Source of the DNA: Candidatus Aenigmatarchaeota archaeon
GTDB lineage: Archaea > Aenigmatarchaeota > Aenigmatarchaeia > GW2011-AR5 > JACRAC01
Reading direction: 5' to 3'
Assembly: GCA_016187395.1 (NCBI GenBank)
Contig: JACPJV010000036.1
Span: 1 to 44,189 of the forward strand
Length of the DNA stretch: 44,189 nt
A program made the translations under genes and the position numbers. Of the stretch, positions 27,066-35,701 are shown piece after piece. Every line of letters begins with the position of its first letter. Position 1 is the first letter of the stretch. A model generated the notes under the pieces. It searched no databases, was not told where the DNA came from, and worked only from the letters and a program-made list of their open reading frames with translations.

Positions 27066-27764
27066 TCACTTCCATAATTCCAGAGCCTCTTCTTCCTTGA
27101 AGTTCAGCTCGCCTGGAATTATTATGCACGAAGGAGAAGTTATTTGCTTAAAGTAACCTTTCAGTTCGTTTGCAGTCCCGTATTTTATAATTTGCCCGTC
27201 AGTGCCCAAAGAAAGACAAGCTATTATCTTTTCCCCCGTGCCTATTTTCTTCCCGACTGTTTCCAACGCCTCTTTCAAATCCATTCCTACATCCAAGAGT
27301 ATAAGCGTATGCAGTCCTGTCTTTTTATTTTTCTCTATGGCTTCGAACGGGCTTTCTGCCTTGAAATCCTTCGGCAGCGTGGTCGTCCTGCCGAACTTGT
27401 ACAGATGCAGTCCTGTCTCCGCTACAGAAGTGATTATGGACGAAGAGTGGATGATTTCACATTTTATTCCTGCCTTTTTTGCATCAATAACCAGCTGGAA
27501 GTGCGTTGTCGCAGAAAGCGGGTCGCCTGGAACGAGCAGCGCGACCTTTTGTTTTTTTGCCATATTAACCAGAAAATCGCTCTCCACTCCTTCTCGCGAT
27601 AACGTCTGCACCCTTTTTCCAGTTGCTTTTTCTATTGCAGACAGATTCCCTGCCCACTGGCTCGTGTAAGTTTCTGCGAAAGCCTCGTCGCATTTTTTTA
27701 CAGCTTCTATTCCCCTTATCGATATATCCCCGTCATCCAGCCCCAATCCTATCAGGTAAAGCAT
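27066..27764 (-). CDS. dphB: diphthine synthase
   Basis: MLYLIGLGLDDGDISIRGIEAVKKCDEAFAETYTSQW...LLVPGDPLSATTH...IHSSSIITSVAETGLHLYKFGRTTTLP. Confidence 0.95.
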   Translation of the reverse strand: MLYLIGLGLDDGDISIRGIEAVKKCDEAFAETYTSQWAGNLSAIEKATGKRVQTLSREGVESDFLVNMAKKQKVALLVPGDPLSATTHFQLVIDAKKAGIKCEIIHSSSIITSVAETGLHLYKFGRTTTLPKDFKAESPFEAIEKNKKTGLHTLILLDVGMDLKEALETVGKKIGTGEKIIACLSLGTDGQIIKYGTANELKGYFKQITSPSCIIIPGELNFKEEEALELWK

Positions 27765-27799
27765 TTTGTTAGTTCGAGAGAAAGGGATTAATAGGAAAG

Positions 27800-28288
27800 T
27801 TACTCAGACTCAAGTACCTTTACCACGCAAACAGACTGAATATTTTTTCTTGCCAGTTCATGCCATGTGAGTGGCGCCCTGTCAGGGCTTGTTATATGCC
27901 TGGTTGCCCCTCTCGACACATCAGTTCTTTGTGCCATCCAGCAATAAAAAACATCGTCATCCATGAATTGGTACGCATGACCTGCCCTGTAAGCGTCGTT
28001 GCCTGAATCACTGCTGGTTTCTTGGTTGTCATATGGACCACCTCTTCTCCCGTCCAGATCCAGCCCGTATTCACGTAATGTAAAAACTGTTTCCGGCGTT
28101 CTCTTTGAAGAAGCTTCTCCTGAAGTATTGTGTGGATTGTGTCCATTCCTATTATCATGGGAATTCCTTTTTGAGAGACCTAAGCCAAATTCCCGGCAGG
28201 TAAGAAATGATTTTCTTCCATCCCGCCTTTTTGGTCTTTCTTCCGGCTCTGCTTCAGGACGGTAAAGAAGTGCCGCAGCCAACCCCAT
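27800..28288 (-). CDS. hypothetical protein
   Basis: 162 aa with two similar segments FLTCREFGLGL and VFTLREYGLDL. Confidence 0.5.
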   Translation of the reverse strand: MGLAAALLYRPEAEPEERPKRRDGRKSFLTCREFGLGLSKRNSHDNRNGHNPHNTSGEASSKRTPETVFTLREYGLDLDGRRGGPYDNQETSSDSGNDAYRAGHAYQFMDDDVFYCWMAQRTDVSRGATRHITSPDRAPLTWHELARKNIQSVCVVKVLESE

Positions 28289-28361
28289 GCCCTATATTGT
28301 CTATCCAAACATAAATAGGATTGAAAAGCAAAATTAAAACCCCCGTTGACAGAATTATATC

Positions 28362-30749
28362 ATGGTCCGCATCTCGCGCATAATTATGCAGGGCTTCAAG
28401 TCCTTTGCCGGCAGGACAGAAGTGCCCCTGCCTTCCGGCCTTGTCGTGGTTACAGGTCCTAATGGATCGGGAAAAAGTAACATACTCGACAGCATCACTT
28501 TCGTTCTGGGTGTCACAAGCGCGCGCCACATTCGCGCGCAAAAGCTGCAGGGCCTGATTTTCAAGGGGTCGCGAAAGCGCAAGCCGTCAGAATACTGCGA
28601 GGTCGTCGTGGAAATAGACAACAGCGACGGCAAGATTCCGGAATACGACAACGAGGTCAGAATTCTGCGCAGGATAACGCGCAGCGGCATTTCTGTCTAC
28701 AAGATAAACGGCAAGACCGCAAACAAGAGCAAGGTTCTGGATGTGCTGTCATACGCAGGCCTTTCTGCAGAAGGCCACAATATCATAATGCAGGGTGATA
28801 TCACGCGCATCATAGAGATGAATCCCCAGGAGCGAAGGCAGATTATAGATGAAATCAGCGGTATTGAAGAGTTTAACATAAAGAAAGAAGAAGCCCTGCG
28901 CCGCCTTGAAAAATCAGAGATGCGTGTGAATGAAGCGCTGGTTGTCGTGGCAGAAAAAGAAAAGCGCACTGAGCAGCTAAAGCGCGAAAAGGAGGCGGCA
29001 GAGTTGTATATAGAACTGAACAAAAATCTGCGCAGGTCAATGGCTTCATCGTTTAAAAGAAGGTCAGAAGACGCATTGGAAAAAATAAAGCAACTGGATG
29101 AAGAATCAAATGTCATGATCAAAGAAATGCACGGCGCGGAAATGGAGCTGAAAAAGGCAGAAGACCTTCTTTTGAAGGCAGAGAAGGAATTCAGGGAGGT
29201 AAGCGATCATATACTGGAATCAAAAGACGCCGAAGCCATCCGAAAAACAGAAAGAATAAGGGGAGAAATAGCCCGCAAAGAGGACAGGGTAGATTTTTTA
29301 GAAGCGCAGTTGAAGCAGACGTCGCTGCGCGATGCCGAGCTGCACCTGCCTGTGGATGCGACCAGATTCTCTTCTACCCTGCACATACCGGCAGAGTATA
29401 CGACTGCATTTAGCGTCGCCATAGGAGGGCACTCCCACGACCTGATCGTGCAGACAGCAGACGATGCTGTCAAGGGCATAATGCACCTGCGCAAGAGCCG
29501 CCAGGGCCGGGCGCGTTTCCTGCCCCTGGACAAGATACAAATAAAGACCAGAAGGGAAATCCAGGAAAGGGAGGGCTTTATAGGATGGGCGCTCGACCTC
29601 ATCAAGTACGACCAGAAATGGTACAAGGCCGTGAGTTACGTGCTCGGAAACGTCATGGTTTTTGATAACATAAAAAACGCGAAGGTCGTGGCTGGTCGTG
29701 GTATCAAAGCCGTGACGTTAGAGGGCGATCTTATCGAGCCTTCCGGCGCAATGGTCGGCGGCTGGAGGCGCCCTGTCCATCCTGTCCATGGCGAAGCAGG
29801 CATACGAGAAGAAATATCCAGGTTTTATTCTGAAATCGAAACCCAGAAAAAACAGCTGGCAGAGCTTGAATCAATAGAGCAGAAAACAGAGACGATGTCA
29901 TCAGAGCTGCTCAAGAAGCGCGAGGATGTCTCGTCCGCGCTCACGGAAATCCGCCTGAAAAGAAACGAATCTGCAGAGAAGAAATTCTCGTTGCAGAGCA
30001 GGCTTACCAGGATAGAAGTAGAGAAGGCAAAGCACGAAACTGATGTGAAAGATGTAAAGGAGCGGGCAAGGGAGTTTGCAGACGTGAAGGAATTCGTGGA
30101 TGCGCCGCTGGAAACGCTGCAAAAAACCGTAGGCGAGCTTACCGCACGAATACGCGCATTAGGCCCTATAAACATGCGCGCTATAGAAGAATACAAGACC
30201 GTGGCCGTGGAATACGAGCAGATGAAGCAAAGATTGGAAAAGCTTCTGGAAGAGAAAAATTCCGTCGTGAAAACCATAGAGGAGGTGGAATCGAAGACAA
30301 GGGAGAGATTTTTGTCAACGCTAGGCGAGATATCCGGGGGCTTCGCGCGCATCTACAAGGACATGATGGGAGGTGAGGCAGATCTGCGCCTTGAGGAAGA
30401 GAACAACATCGACGGCGGCCTTATCATAGAAGCCCAGCCAGAAGGGAAAGGCAAAATTGAATTGGATTCCATGTCCGGAGGCGAACGCACAATGACATCG
30501 CTTGCATTTTTGTTTTCAATCATGCAAAGATACGCGTCGCCTATCTACATCCTGGACGAGATAGACGCCGCCTTGGATAAAGTTAATACGCAAAAGGTTG
30601 CCAGGCTCCTCAAAAAATATTCGCAACAGGTGCAATTCCTGGTCATAAGCCACAATGATATCACAATCTCAGCAGCCGACAAAGTTTATGGCGCGGCGAT
30701 GGAAGAAGGCGTTACAAAGATATTCGGCGTGAGCCTTCCTGGCAGATAA
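28362..30749 (+). CDS. smc: SMC ATPase with shortened coiled-coil arms (795 aa)
   Basis: GPNGSGKSNILDSI Walker A; hinge region SVAIGGHSHDLIVQTADDAVKGI...GRARFLPLDKI; DSMSGGERTMTSLAFLFSIM signature; PIYILDEIDAALD Walker B. Confidence 0.97.
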   Translation: MVRISRIIMQGFKSFAGRTEVPLPSGLVVVTGPNGSGKSNILDSITFVLGVTSARHIRAQKLQGLIFKGSRKRKPSEYCEVVVEIDNSDGKIPEYDNEVRILRRITRSGISVYKINGKTANKSKVLDVLSYAGLSAEGHNIIMQGDITRIIEMNPQERRQIIDEISGIEEFNIKKEEALRRLEKSEMRVNEALVVVAEKEKRTEQLKREKEAAELYIELNKNLRRSMASSFKRRSEDALEKIKQLDEESNVMIKEMHGAEMELKKAEDLLLKAEKEFREVSDHILESKDAEAIRKTERIRGEIARKEDRVDFLEAQLKQTSLRDAELHLPVDATRFSSTLHIPAEYTTAFSVAIGGHSHDLIVQTADDAVKGIMHLRKSRQGRARFLPLDKIQIKTRREIQEREGFIGWALDLIKYDQKWYKAVSYVLGNVMVFDNIKNAKVVAGRGIKAVTLEGDLIEPSGAMVGGWRRPVHPVHGEAGIREEISRFYSEIETQKKQLAELESIEQKTETMSSELLKKREDVSSALTEIRLKRNESAEKKFSLQSRLTRIEVEKAKHETDVKDVKERAREFADVKEFVDAPLETLQKTVGELTARIRALGPINMRAIEEYKTVAVEYEQMKQRLEKLLEEKNSVVKTIEEVESKTRERFLSTLGEISGGFARIYKDMMGGEADLRLEEENNIDGGLIIEAQPEGKGKIELDSMSGGERTMTSLAFLFSIMQRYASPIYILDEIDAALDKVNTQKVARLLKKYSQQVQFLVISHNDITISAADKVYGAAMEEGVTKIFGVSLPGR

Positions 30750-30826
30750 TTTGCTTCCATCCGAACCTCAGGCTTCATGCCTTCCCTTAATGAATAGCAG
30801 ATTGGATAGAAACCCGGGTGATGCAT

Positions 30827-32185
30827 ATGAACGAAATCACAGAAAACAAAACGCAAAACAGCAAAATAAAGGCAGCCGTATTCGACCTTGACGGAGTGCT
30901 TGCAGACACAGAGCCTTTGCACTTCGAAGCATGGAGAATAATCTTTGAAAGTCGTGGAAGAAAGCTGTCAAAAAGATACTACATAAAAAATCTCATTGGA
31001 AAGGGAAAGAAGATAGCCGAGGACCTGATGCCAAAAAGAGTCAAGGGACCTGAAAGGGAAAAGGAGATGGAAAGAATCTGTGGTGAGAAAAAAATTGCCT
31101 TCAGGGATATTGTGAAAAAGGCACGTCCTTACAAAGAAGCCGCAGAGTTCGCGAAATCGCTTAAAGGCAAAATGCGAATCGCCGTTGTCACGTCCACGGC
31201 TAGGGAGTCTGCAGAGGAAATAATGTCTGCAATAGGAGTGGAGGGCTTGCCTGAAGTCGTTGTTACAGGCGATGATGTCACAAATCCGAAGCCTGCTCCA
31301 GACCCTTACCTTCTCGCCGCAAAGAAACTTTCTCTTGCCCCCAGGGAATGCATGGCATTCGAAGACACTCCAACAGGCGTGTCATCTGCAAAGGCTGCCG
31401 GTCTGATGTGCATAGCCGTGCCTAATGCGTATACAAGGCACATGGATTTTTCCCATGCCGACCATATCGCAAAGTCGTTTTCCAGATTATCCCTGGAGTT
31501 TCTGGAACGCATAGCCTCAGGAAATTATGCCGCGGCAAATGAGGGTGAAATCCTTGATACCATCGTCAAGGGCTTCGACTGGGAGGATGTTCTGACGAGC
31601 ATCGTCGTGGAGCACGGCCTTGATCCGGAAAACATAGACATAGCCAGGCTTGCCAATGATTTTATCGCGTACCTGCGCAAAACAGAATCCCTGGATTTCC
31701 GGATACCTGCCCGCTTCGTTCTTGTTGCCGCGATTCTTCTCAGCATGAAAGTTGAAGCATTACTGCAGGAAGAAGAGGAAAAGCTGACCACGCTGGATAC
31801 AAGCGTTCTTGACGTCCAGATGGAAGCGCCCCTTCTCGTCCCGCCGTCAGAAAGAAGGGCAACGCGGCCCGTGATCCTTACAGACCTGATTTCCGCATTG
31901 AACAAGGCATTCGAGATGAAAGCCAGAAAAGAGCCGCTCCTGCACAGGCCTGCGGCGCGGCTTCCTGTTCCTATCCAGAAACCGCCTGACATAGAAAAGC
32001 GCGTGAAAGAACTGTACGAGAGGATACGCAAAAAGGGCCTCATGACGTTCTCGGATTTGGTGCCGGTCTGGAAGCGTTCCGAAATAATAGCGACCTTCCT
32101 GCCCCTGCTCTACCTCATCCATCGCGGCAAGGTTGAAGCAAGGCAGGAGAAGATGTTCCGCGAGATCACGATAAAGCTGAAGTGA
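30827..32185 (+). CDS. HAD-family phosphatase fused to ScpA (kleisin)
   Basis: HAD: KAAVFDLDGVLADTEPLHFEAW...VVTSTA...NPKPAPDPYLLAAKKL...AFEDTPTGVSSAKAAG; ScpA: FDWEDVLTSIVVEHGLDPENIDIARLANDFIAYLRK...RFVLVAAILLSMKVEALL and MTFSDLVPVWKRSEIIATFLPLLYLIHRGKVEARQEKMFREITI. Confidence 0.92.
   Translation: MNEITENKTQNSKIKAAVFDLDGVLADTEPLHFEAWRIIFESRGRKLSKRYYIKNLIGKGKKIAEDLMPKRVKGPEREKEMERICGEKKIAFRDIVKKARPYKEAAEFAKSLKGKMRIAVVTSTARESAEEIMSAIGVEGLPEVVVTGDDVTNPKPAPDPYLLAAKKLSLAPRECMAFEDTPTGVSSAKAAGLMCIAVPNAYTRHMDFSHADHIAKSFSRLSLEFLERIASGNYAAANEGEILDTIVKGFDWEDVLTSIVVEHGLDPENIDIARLANDFIAYLRKTESLDFRIPARFVLVAAILLSMKVEALLQEEEEKLTTLDTSVLDVQMEAPLLVPPSERRATRPVILTDLISALNKAFEMKARKEPLLHRPAARLPVPIQKPPDIEKRVKELYERIRKKGLMTFSDLVPVWKRSEIIATFLPLLYLIHRGKVEARQEKMFREITIKLK
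32140..32185. repeat. 46-bp perfect direct repeat, copy 1 (3' end of HAD-scpA)
   Basis: AAGGCAGGAGAAGATGTTCCGCGAGATCACGATAAAGCTGAAGTGA. Confidence 0.97.
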
Positions 32186-32251
32186 TTACAAACGTAATTA
32201 TTCGTAGTTACAGATGTAATGAAACTTTAAATATCTTTATTACACGTGTAA
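32186..32251. promoter_or_regulatory. promoter with three TTAC-N4-GTAA operator-like palindromes
   Basis: TTACAAACGTAA (32186), TTACAGATGTAA (32208), TTACACGTGTAA (32240) around CTTTAAATA. Confidence 0.65.
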
Positions 32252-32257
32252 TTATAG

Positions 32258-32674
32258 ATGATTATAGGTGAAGTTATGAGAATAGAAGCGCACAGAAGGA
32301 ATCTGAAAGAAAGCACGATGACCCTGCGGGAAAGTGTGGAAAGGGGTCTCATGGAACGCCAGAGGAATGTGGGCTTTCACACCTCGGCCGGCATGTGCGA
32401 CATGCTCGAGATGCTCCTGCATGAGAAAAACCTTATAGATCCCGGTTCCTCCATAAAACACGAGTGGTTCTCCTCGAGAAAGGCTGTTGATGAGCGACTG
32501 CCCTTCGATTTTCCGATGAAAAACGAAATAATCGAAATGATGATGCGGATAGAAAGCAAAAGGAACATCCTCTGCTATGGAAAGCAGCAGACAGAAGAAT
32601 TCATTCAGGAAGCCATAGATGACTTCAACCTTCTTGTATCGAAGTTCAAAGAGGCTGGTCTTCATGAAATATGA
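32258..32674 (+). CDS. HEPN-like protein of HEPN/MNT pair
   Basis: All-helical; KRNILCYGKQQTEEFIQEAIDDFNLLVSKFKEAG; overlaps an MNT gene. Confidence 0.65.
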   Translation: MIIGEVMRIEAHRRNLKESTMTLRESVERGLMERQRNVGFHTSAGMCDMLEMLLHEKNLIDPGSSIKHEWFSSRKAVDERLPFDFPMKNEIIEMMMRIESKRNILCYGKQQTEEFIQEAIDDFNLLVSKFKEAGLHEI

Positions 32675-33275
32675 CCTTCTCGCCTATTCCATGGACTTTG
32701 CGTCATTTCTGGTGATGAAGCTGGGGGATGAAGCCGATAAAATCAAGGCCATAGTGCTTTTTGGCAGCGTTGCCAGAGGGGAAGCGACTGAAAAAAGCGA
32801 CATCGACATTTTCGTCGAGGTTTTCAGCGATGAGAAAGGGCTTTCCGCAAAGGCGGACAGAATAAAGGAGGACTTTTATAAGTCAGTGAAGTTCACAAAA
32901 TTCTACAAACTGATGAACATAGCCAATGATATCAAGCCCATAATCGGCAGGCTTGATGAGTGGAGAGACCTTGAAGCCAGCGTCATGGCCAACGGCATAG
33001 TCCTTTACGGCAGGTATTCCGGCGTGCCTGCAGCGAAAAAGCGTGTCATTCTTCTGTGGGAGAATGTAAAACCCCCCTCGAAAAGGGTTATGATAAACAG
33101 GCAGTTGTTTGGCTATACACATTACAGGAGAAAATATCAGGGGCTTCTGCAGAAATACCAGGGAACAAAGCTTGGCAAGGGAGCCATAGAGGTGCCCATC
33201 GAAAGCTACCATGTTTTTATGAAATTATTCAGGGCTTACAGAGTCGCCGTGAAAATAAAATATATCATGGTATGA
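32664..33275 (+). CDS. MNT-type nucleotidyltransferase
   Basis: IVLFGSVARGEATEKSDIDIFVEV. Confidence 0.9.
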   Translation: MKYDLLAYSMDFASFLVMKLGDEADKIKAIVLFGSVARGEATEKSDIDIFVEVFSDEKGLSAKADRIKEDFYKSVKFTKFYKLMNIANDIKPIIGRLDEWRDLEASVMANGIVLYGRYSGVPAAKKRVILLWENVKPPSKRVMINRQLFGYTHYRRKYQGLLQKYQGTKLGKGAIEVPIESYHVFMKLFRAYRVAVKIKYIMV

Positions 33276-33295
33276 CTCATCCGCCTCCTGGAATA

Positions 33296-33341
33296 AAGGC
33301 AGGAGAAGATGTTCCGCGAGATCACGATAAAGCTGAAGTGA
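33296..33341. repeat. 46-bp perfect direct repeat, copy 2
   Basis: Identical to 32140-32185; lies downstream of the MNT gene, outside any CDS. Confidence 0.97.
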
Positions 33342-33372
33342 ACCTTTTAAGTATTTCTCGTCATCTAAAATC

Positions 33373-34059
33373 ATGTCAGAAGTAAAAGTGAAAACTCTTG
33401 GGGAATTTTTGCAGGAATGGGATGTAAGAATGAAAGATGCATACAAACAGATACCTCTCTTCAACCTAGAGATGACTAAAAATTGGAGTGATGCACAGAA
33501 AACATTCTTTGCAAAAGCATTTTATCATGCCAGAGGTCATTTCCATGACTTCTTGTGGTTCATGGGAAACCACGCTCCAGATGCCACGGCCAAAAGAATC
33601 GTCATTGATAACATATCAGAGGAATTTGGAATCGCGAAATCTCATGAACAACTTTATTGGGAGTTTGCAACGAGTCTGGGTGTAGACCTAAAAGATGAAT
33701 TCCTGAAGGAAAAAACGTACCTTCCGTTTGTAAGAGAATTTAACAAAGGCCATATAGAATGGCTTACAAATCATGACTGGGAAAGGTGCTTATCGGCATT
33801 TGCTGCTTATGAAAGACTGGATAATCTGGACTACACAGAATTAATGAAGCTTGCCGAAAACATGGGAATTTCTGGAAGGGCCCTTGCGTTCTTCCAGGTC
33901 CATGTCTATGTAGAGCATTTCGAAGCTGCTAACAAAGATGTGCAAAGAGTATGGGACAAGGATCAGCAAAAAGTTATAGAAGCCTTTGATTTCATAGCCG
34001 AGCATCAGATAAAGATGTGGAAAGGCCTTAGCGATATTGTTTTTAATTACAAGGGATAA
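33373..34059 (+). CDS. heme-oxygenase-like / iron-containing redox enzyme-like protein
   Basis: AFYHARGHFHDFLWFMGNHAPD...EEFGIAKSHEQLYWEF...VHVYVEHFEAANKDV, helical His/Glu pattern. Confidence 0.65.
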   Translation: MSEVKVKTLGEFLQEWDVRMKDAYKQIPLFNLEMTKNWSDAQKTFFAKAFYHARGHFHDFLWFMGNHAPDATAKRIVIDNISEEFGIAKSHEQLYWEFATSLGVDLKDEFLKEKTYLPFVREFNKGHIEWLTNHDWERCLSAFAAYERLDNLDYTELMKLAENMGISGRALAFFQVHVYVEHFEAANKDVQRVWDKDQQKVIEAFDFIAEHQIKMWKGLSDIVFNYKG

Positions 34060-34106
34060 AGCAGAATTCTTTATAACCAATTCTTGCTATATTCATTATT
34101 GATCTC

Positions 34107-34691
34107 ATGCAAGACAATCCTAAGATCCGCAACCTTGACCGCTATTGCGCCCTCGTAGAGGCAATTTTATTTGCCGCCCCAAAGCCACTCAGCCCTGCGG
34201 AGATAGCGCGCATATCCAGAATAAATCCCGGCCACATGCCGCAAATCCTGAAAATGCTTGAAATTCGCTACCAGAAATCCGACCGCGGCATAACGCTCAG
34301 CAGGCTCGGTCAAACGTACAAATTGTCGGTCAAGCACGATTTCACAGGCAGGGTTGCAGGACTTACAAAGTCAGAGCTATCACGCGGCCTGCTGCGTGTT
34401 TTGTCCTTAATCGCATACCACCAGCCCGTAAGCCAGAGCGACATCGTGAAAATTATCGGCAACCGCACATACGAATATGTGAAAGAACTGGAAAAGCTGG
34501 GCTTCGTGAAAGGCGAAAGGAAAGGCAAAAGCAAATAGTTGGCAACAACGCCTGCGTTTGCAAGCTATTTCGAGACAAGCCCTGAAGAACTGAAAAAAGA
34601 GACGGAGAGATTAAAGGAAGAGGAGAAAATAAAGAAAGCAAAGGAAGGCACAGCAAATCCGGAGAAAATGCAAAGCGGTGAATCAGAATGA
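34107..34691 (+). CDS. scpB: ScpB, frame interrupted by in-frame UAG at 34536-34538
   Basis: KIRNLDRYCALVEAILFAAPKPLSPAEIARIS...LSLIAYHQPVSQSDIVKIIGNRTYEYVKELEKLGFVKGERKGKSK*LATTPAFASYFETSPEELKKE...; the post-TAG frame ends at 34691 in an ATGA overlap with cutA. Confidence 0.88.
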
Positions 34692-34999
34692 TGTCTGTCA
34701 TCTATACTACCGTTCCTGAAAAAGGCACGGACAGGCTTTCTGAGGCATTGCTCAAAAAACGCCTTGTCGCCTGCGTTGTAATGCTCGATGCGAAGAGCAT
34801 GTACTGGTGGAAGGGCAAGATAGCCAAAGACGAGGAGAAGGTGCTTTTATTCAAGACCACGGAACAAAAGGCAGAGAAGGCGATTGCGGAAATCCGCAAG
34901 CTTCATCCTTACGGCGTGCCATGCATCCTGAAATTTTCCGCAGAATGCAATCCAGAATATCTTAGATGGCTGGAGGAGGAGACGAAAAGATTTAAATAA
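34688..34999 (+). CDS. cutA: CutA1-family protein
   Basis: VIYTTVPEKGTDRLSEALLKKRLVACVVMLDAKSMYWWKGKIAKDEEKVLLFKTTEQK. Confidence 0.95.
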   Translation: MMSVIYTTVPEKGTDRLSEALLKKRLVACVVMLDAKSMYWWKGKIAKDEEKVLLFKTTEQKAEKAIAEIRKLHPYGVPCILKFSAECNPEYLRWLEEETKRFK

Positions 35000-35019
35000 T
35001 TTGATTCCATCAGAATTCT

Positions 35020-35391
35020 ATGGCTACAGTTCGTGAGTTACACGCGTATTTCAGGGATTGGGCTGAAAACCTTTTTGCCATTGAACGTGAAACAAGAGGG
35101 TGGGACAATGATTCTGCCAGAAGACATTATAAGGAGAAGACCAAATCCTTTAATGAAGAAAGAGGCGAAATTCAGAGATGGTTCAGGGACACGAGTGAAG
35201 ATGATATTCAGGGATTAAAGTTTTTTGCAGCCGGTTTATTCTATGTAATTTGCCATCCATTCAAATTCGGGCGCGCTTACAGAATCGAATCTACCTTAGG
35301 CCAAACAACTGAAGAGCATGCACGAACCGAGCGCCTGCGCAAAGAATTCAGGGACTATCAGGACTTCAGGGATGCCGAATCCCATCTGTAA
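35020..35391 (+). CDS. hypothetical protein
   Basis: 123 aa ORF, MATVRELHAYFRDWAENLFAIERETRGWDND... Confidence 0.55.
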   Translation: MATVRELHAYFRDWAENLFAIERETRGWDNDSARRHYKEKTKSFNEERGEIQRWFRDTSEDDIQGLKFFAAGLFYVICHPFKFGRAYRIESTLGQTTEEHARTERLRKEFRDYQDFRDAESHL

Positions 35392-35421
35392 CTTTATAAG
35401 CCGCTGAAGCAAGATTACAGC

Positions 35422-35574
35422 ATGGCAAAGAACGACACGCTGCTGATAATAATCATAATAGTCATCCTTCTGGTATTCTTTGGTGGCAGTATCCTGGGGC
35501 TCGTGAAAGATATCCTGGTAATCGTGTTGATTATCGTGCTCATACTCATTCTGGCAAAGAAATTTCTGAAATAA
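35422..35574 (+). CDS. small membrane protein (50 aa), not in supplied ORF list
   Basis: MAKNDTLLIIIIIVILLVFFGGSILGLVKDILVIVLIIVLILILAKKFLK. Confidence 0.65.
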   Translation: MAKNDTLLIIIIIVILLVFFGGSILGLVKDILVIVLIIVLILILAKKFLK

Positions 35575-35701
35575 GATAGCGAGCAGCAGCGAGCTATTGA
35601 TTACAGTTGGTTACAGTGAAAACAGAATTTCTTTTTAATCAGTGAGAAAAGTTAGAAAGGTAAATTTTTCAATATACTACCTCTGATCATTAACATACTC
35701 C

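Noticed and set aside
28320-28345. TTGACAGAA match to the MITE right end
   Set aside because: Only 9 bp shared, no partner TIR or target duplication nearby.
33056-33385. ORF-track 109-aa plus-strand ORF spanning the second 46-bp repeat
   Set aside because: Overlaps the MNT gene in another frame; translation has no protein-like features.
34536-34538. Genome-wide UAG recoding as explanation for the scpB stop
   Set aside because: TAG ends other convincing ORFs in this window (14597-14599, 18767-18769), so general recoding is unlikely; local read-through or mutation remains open.
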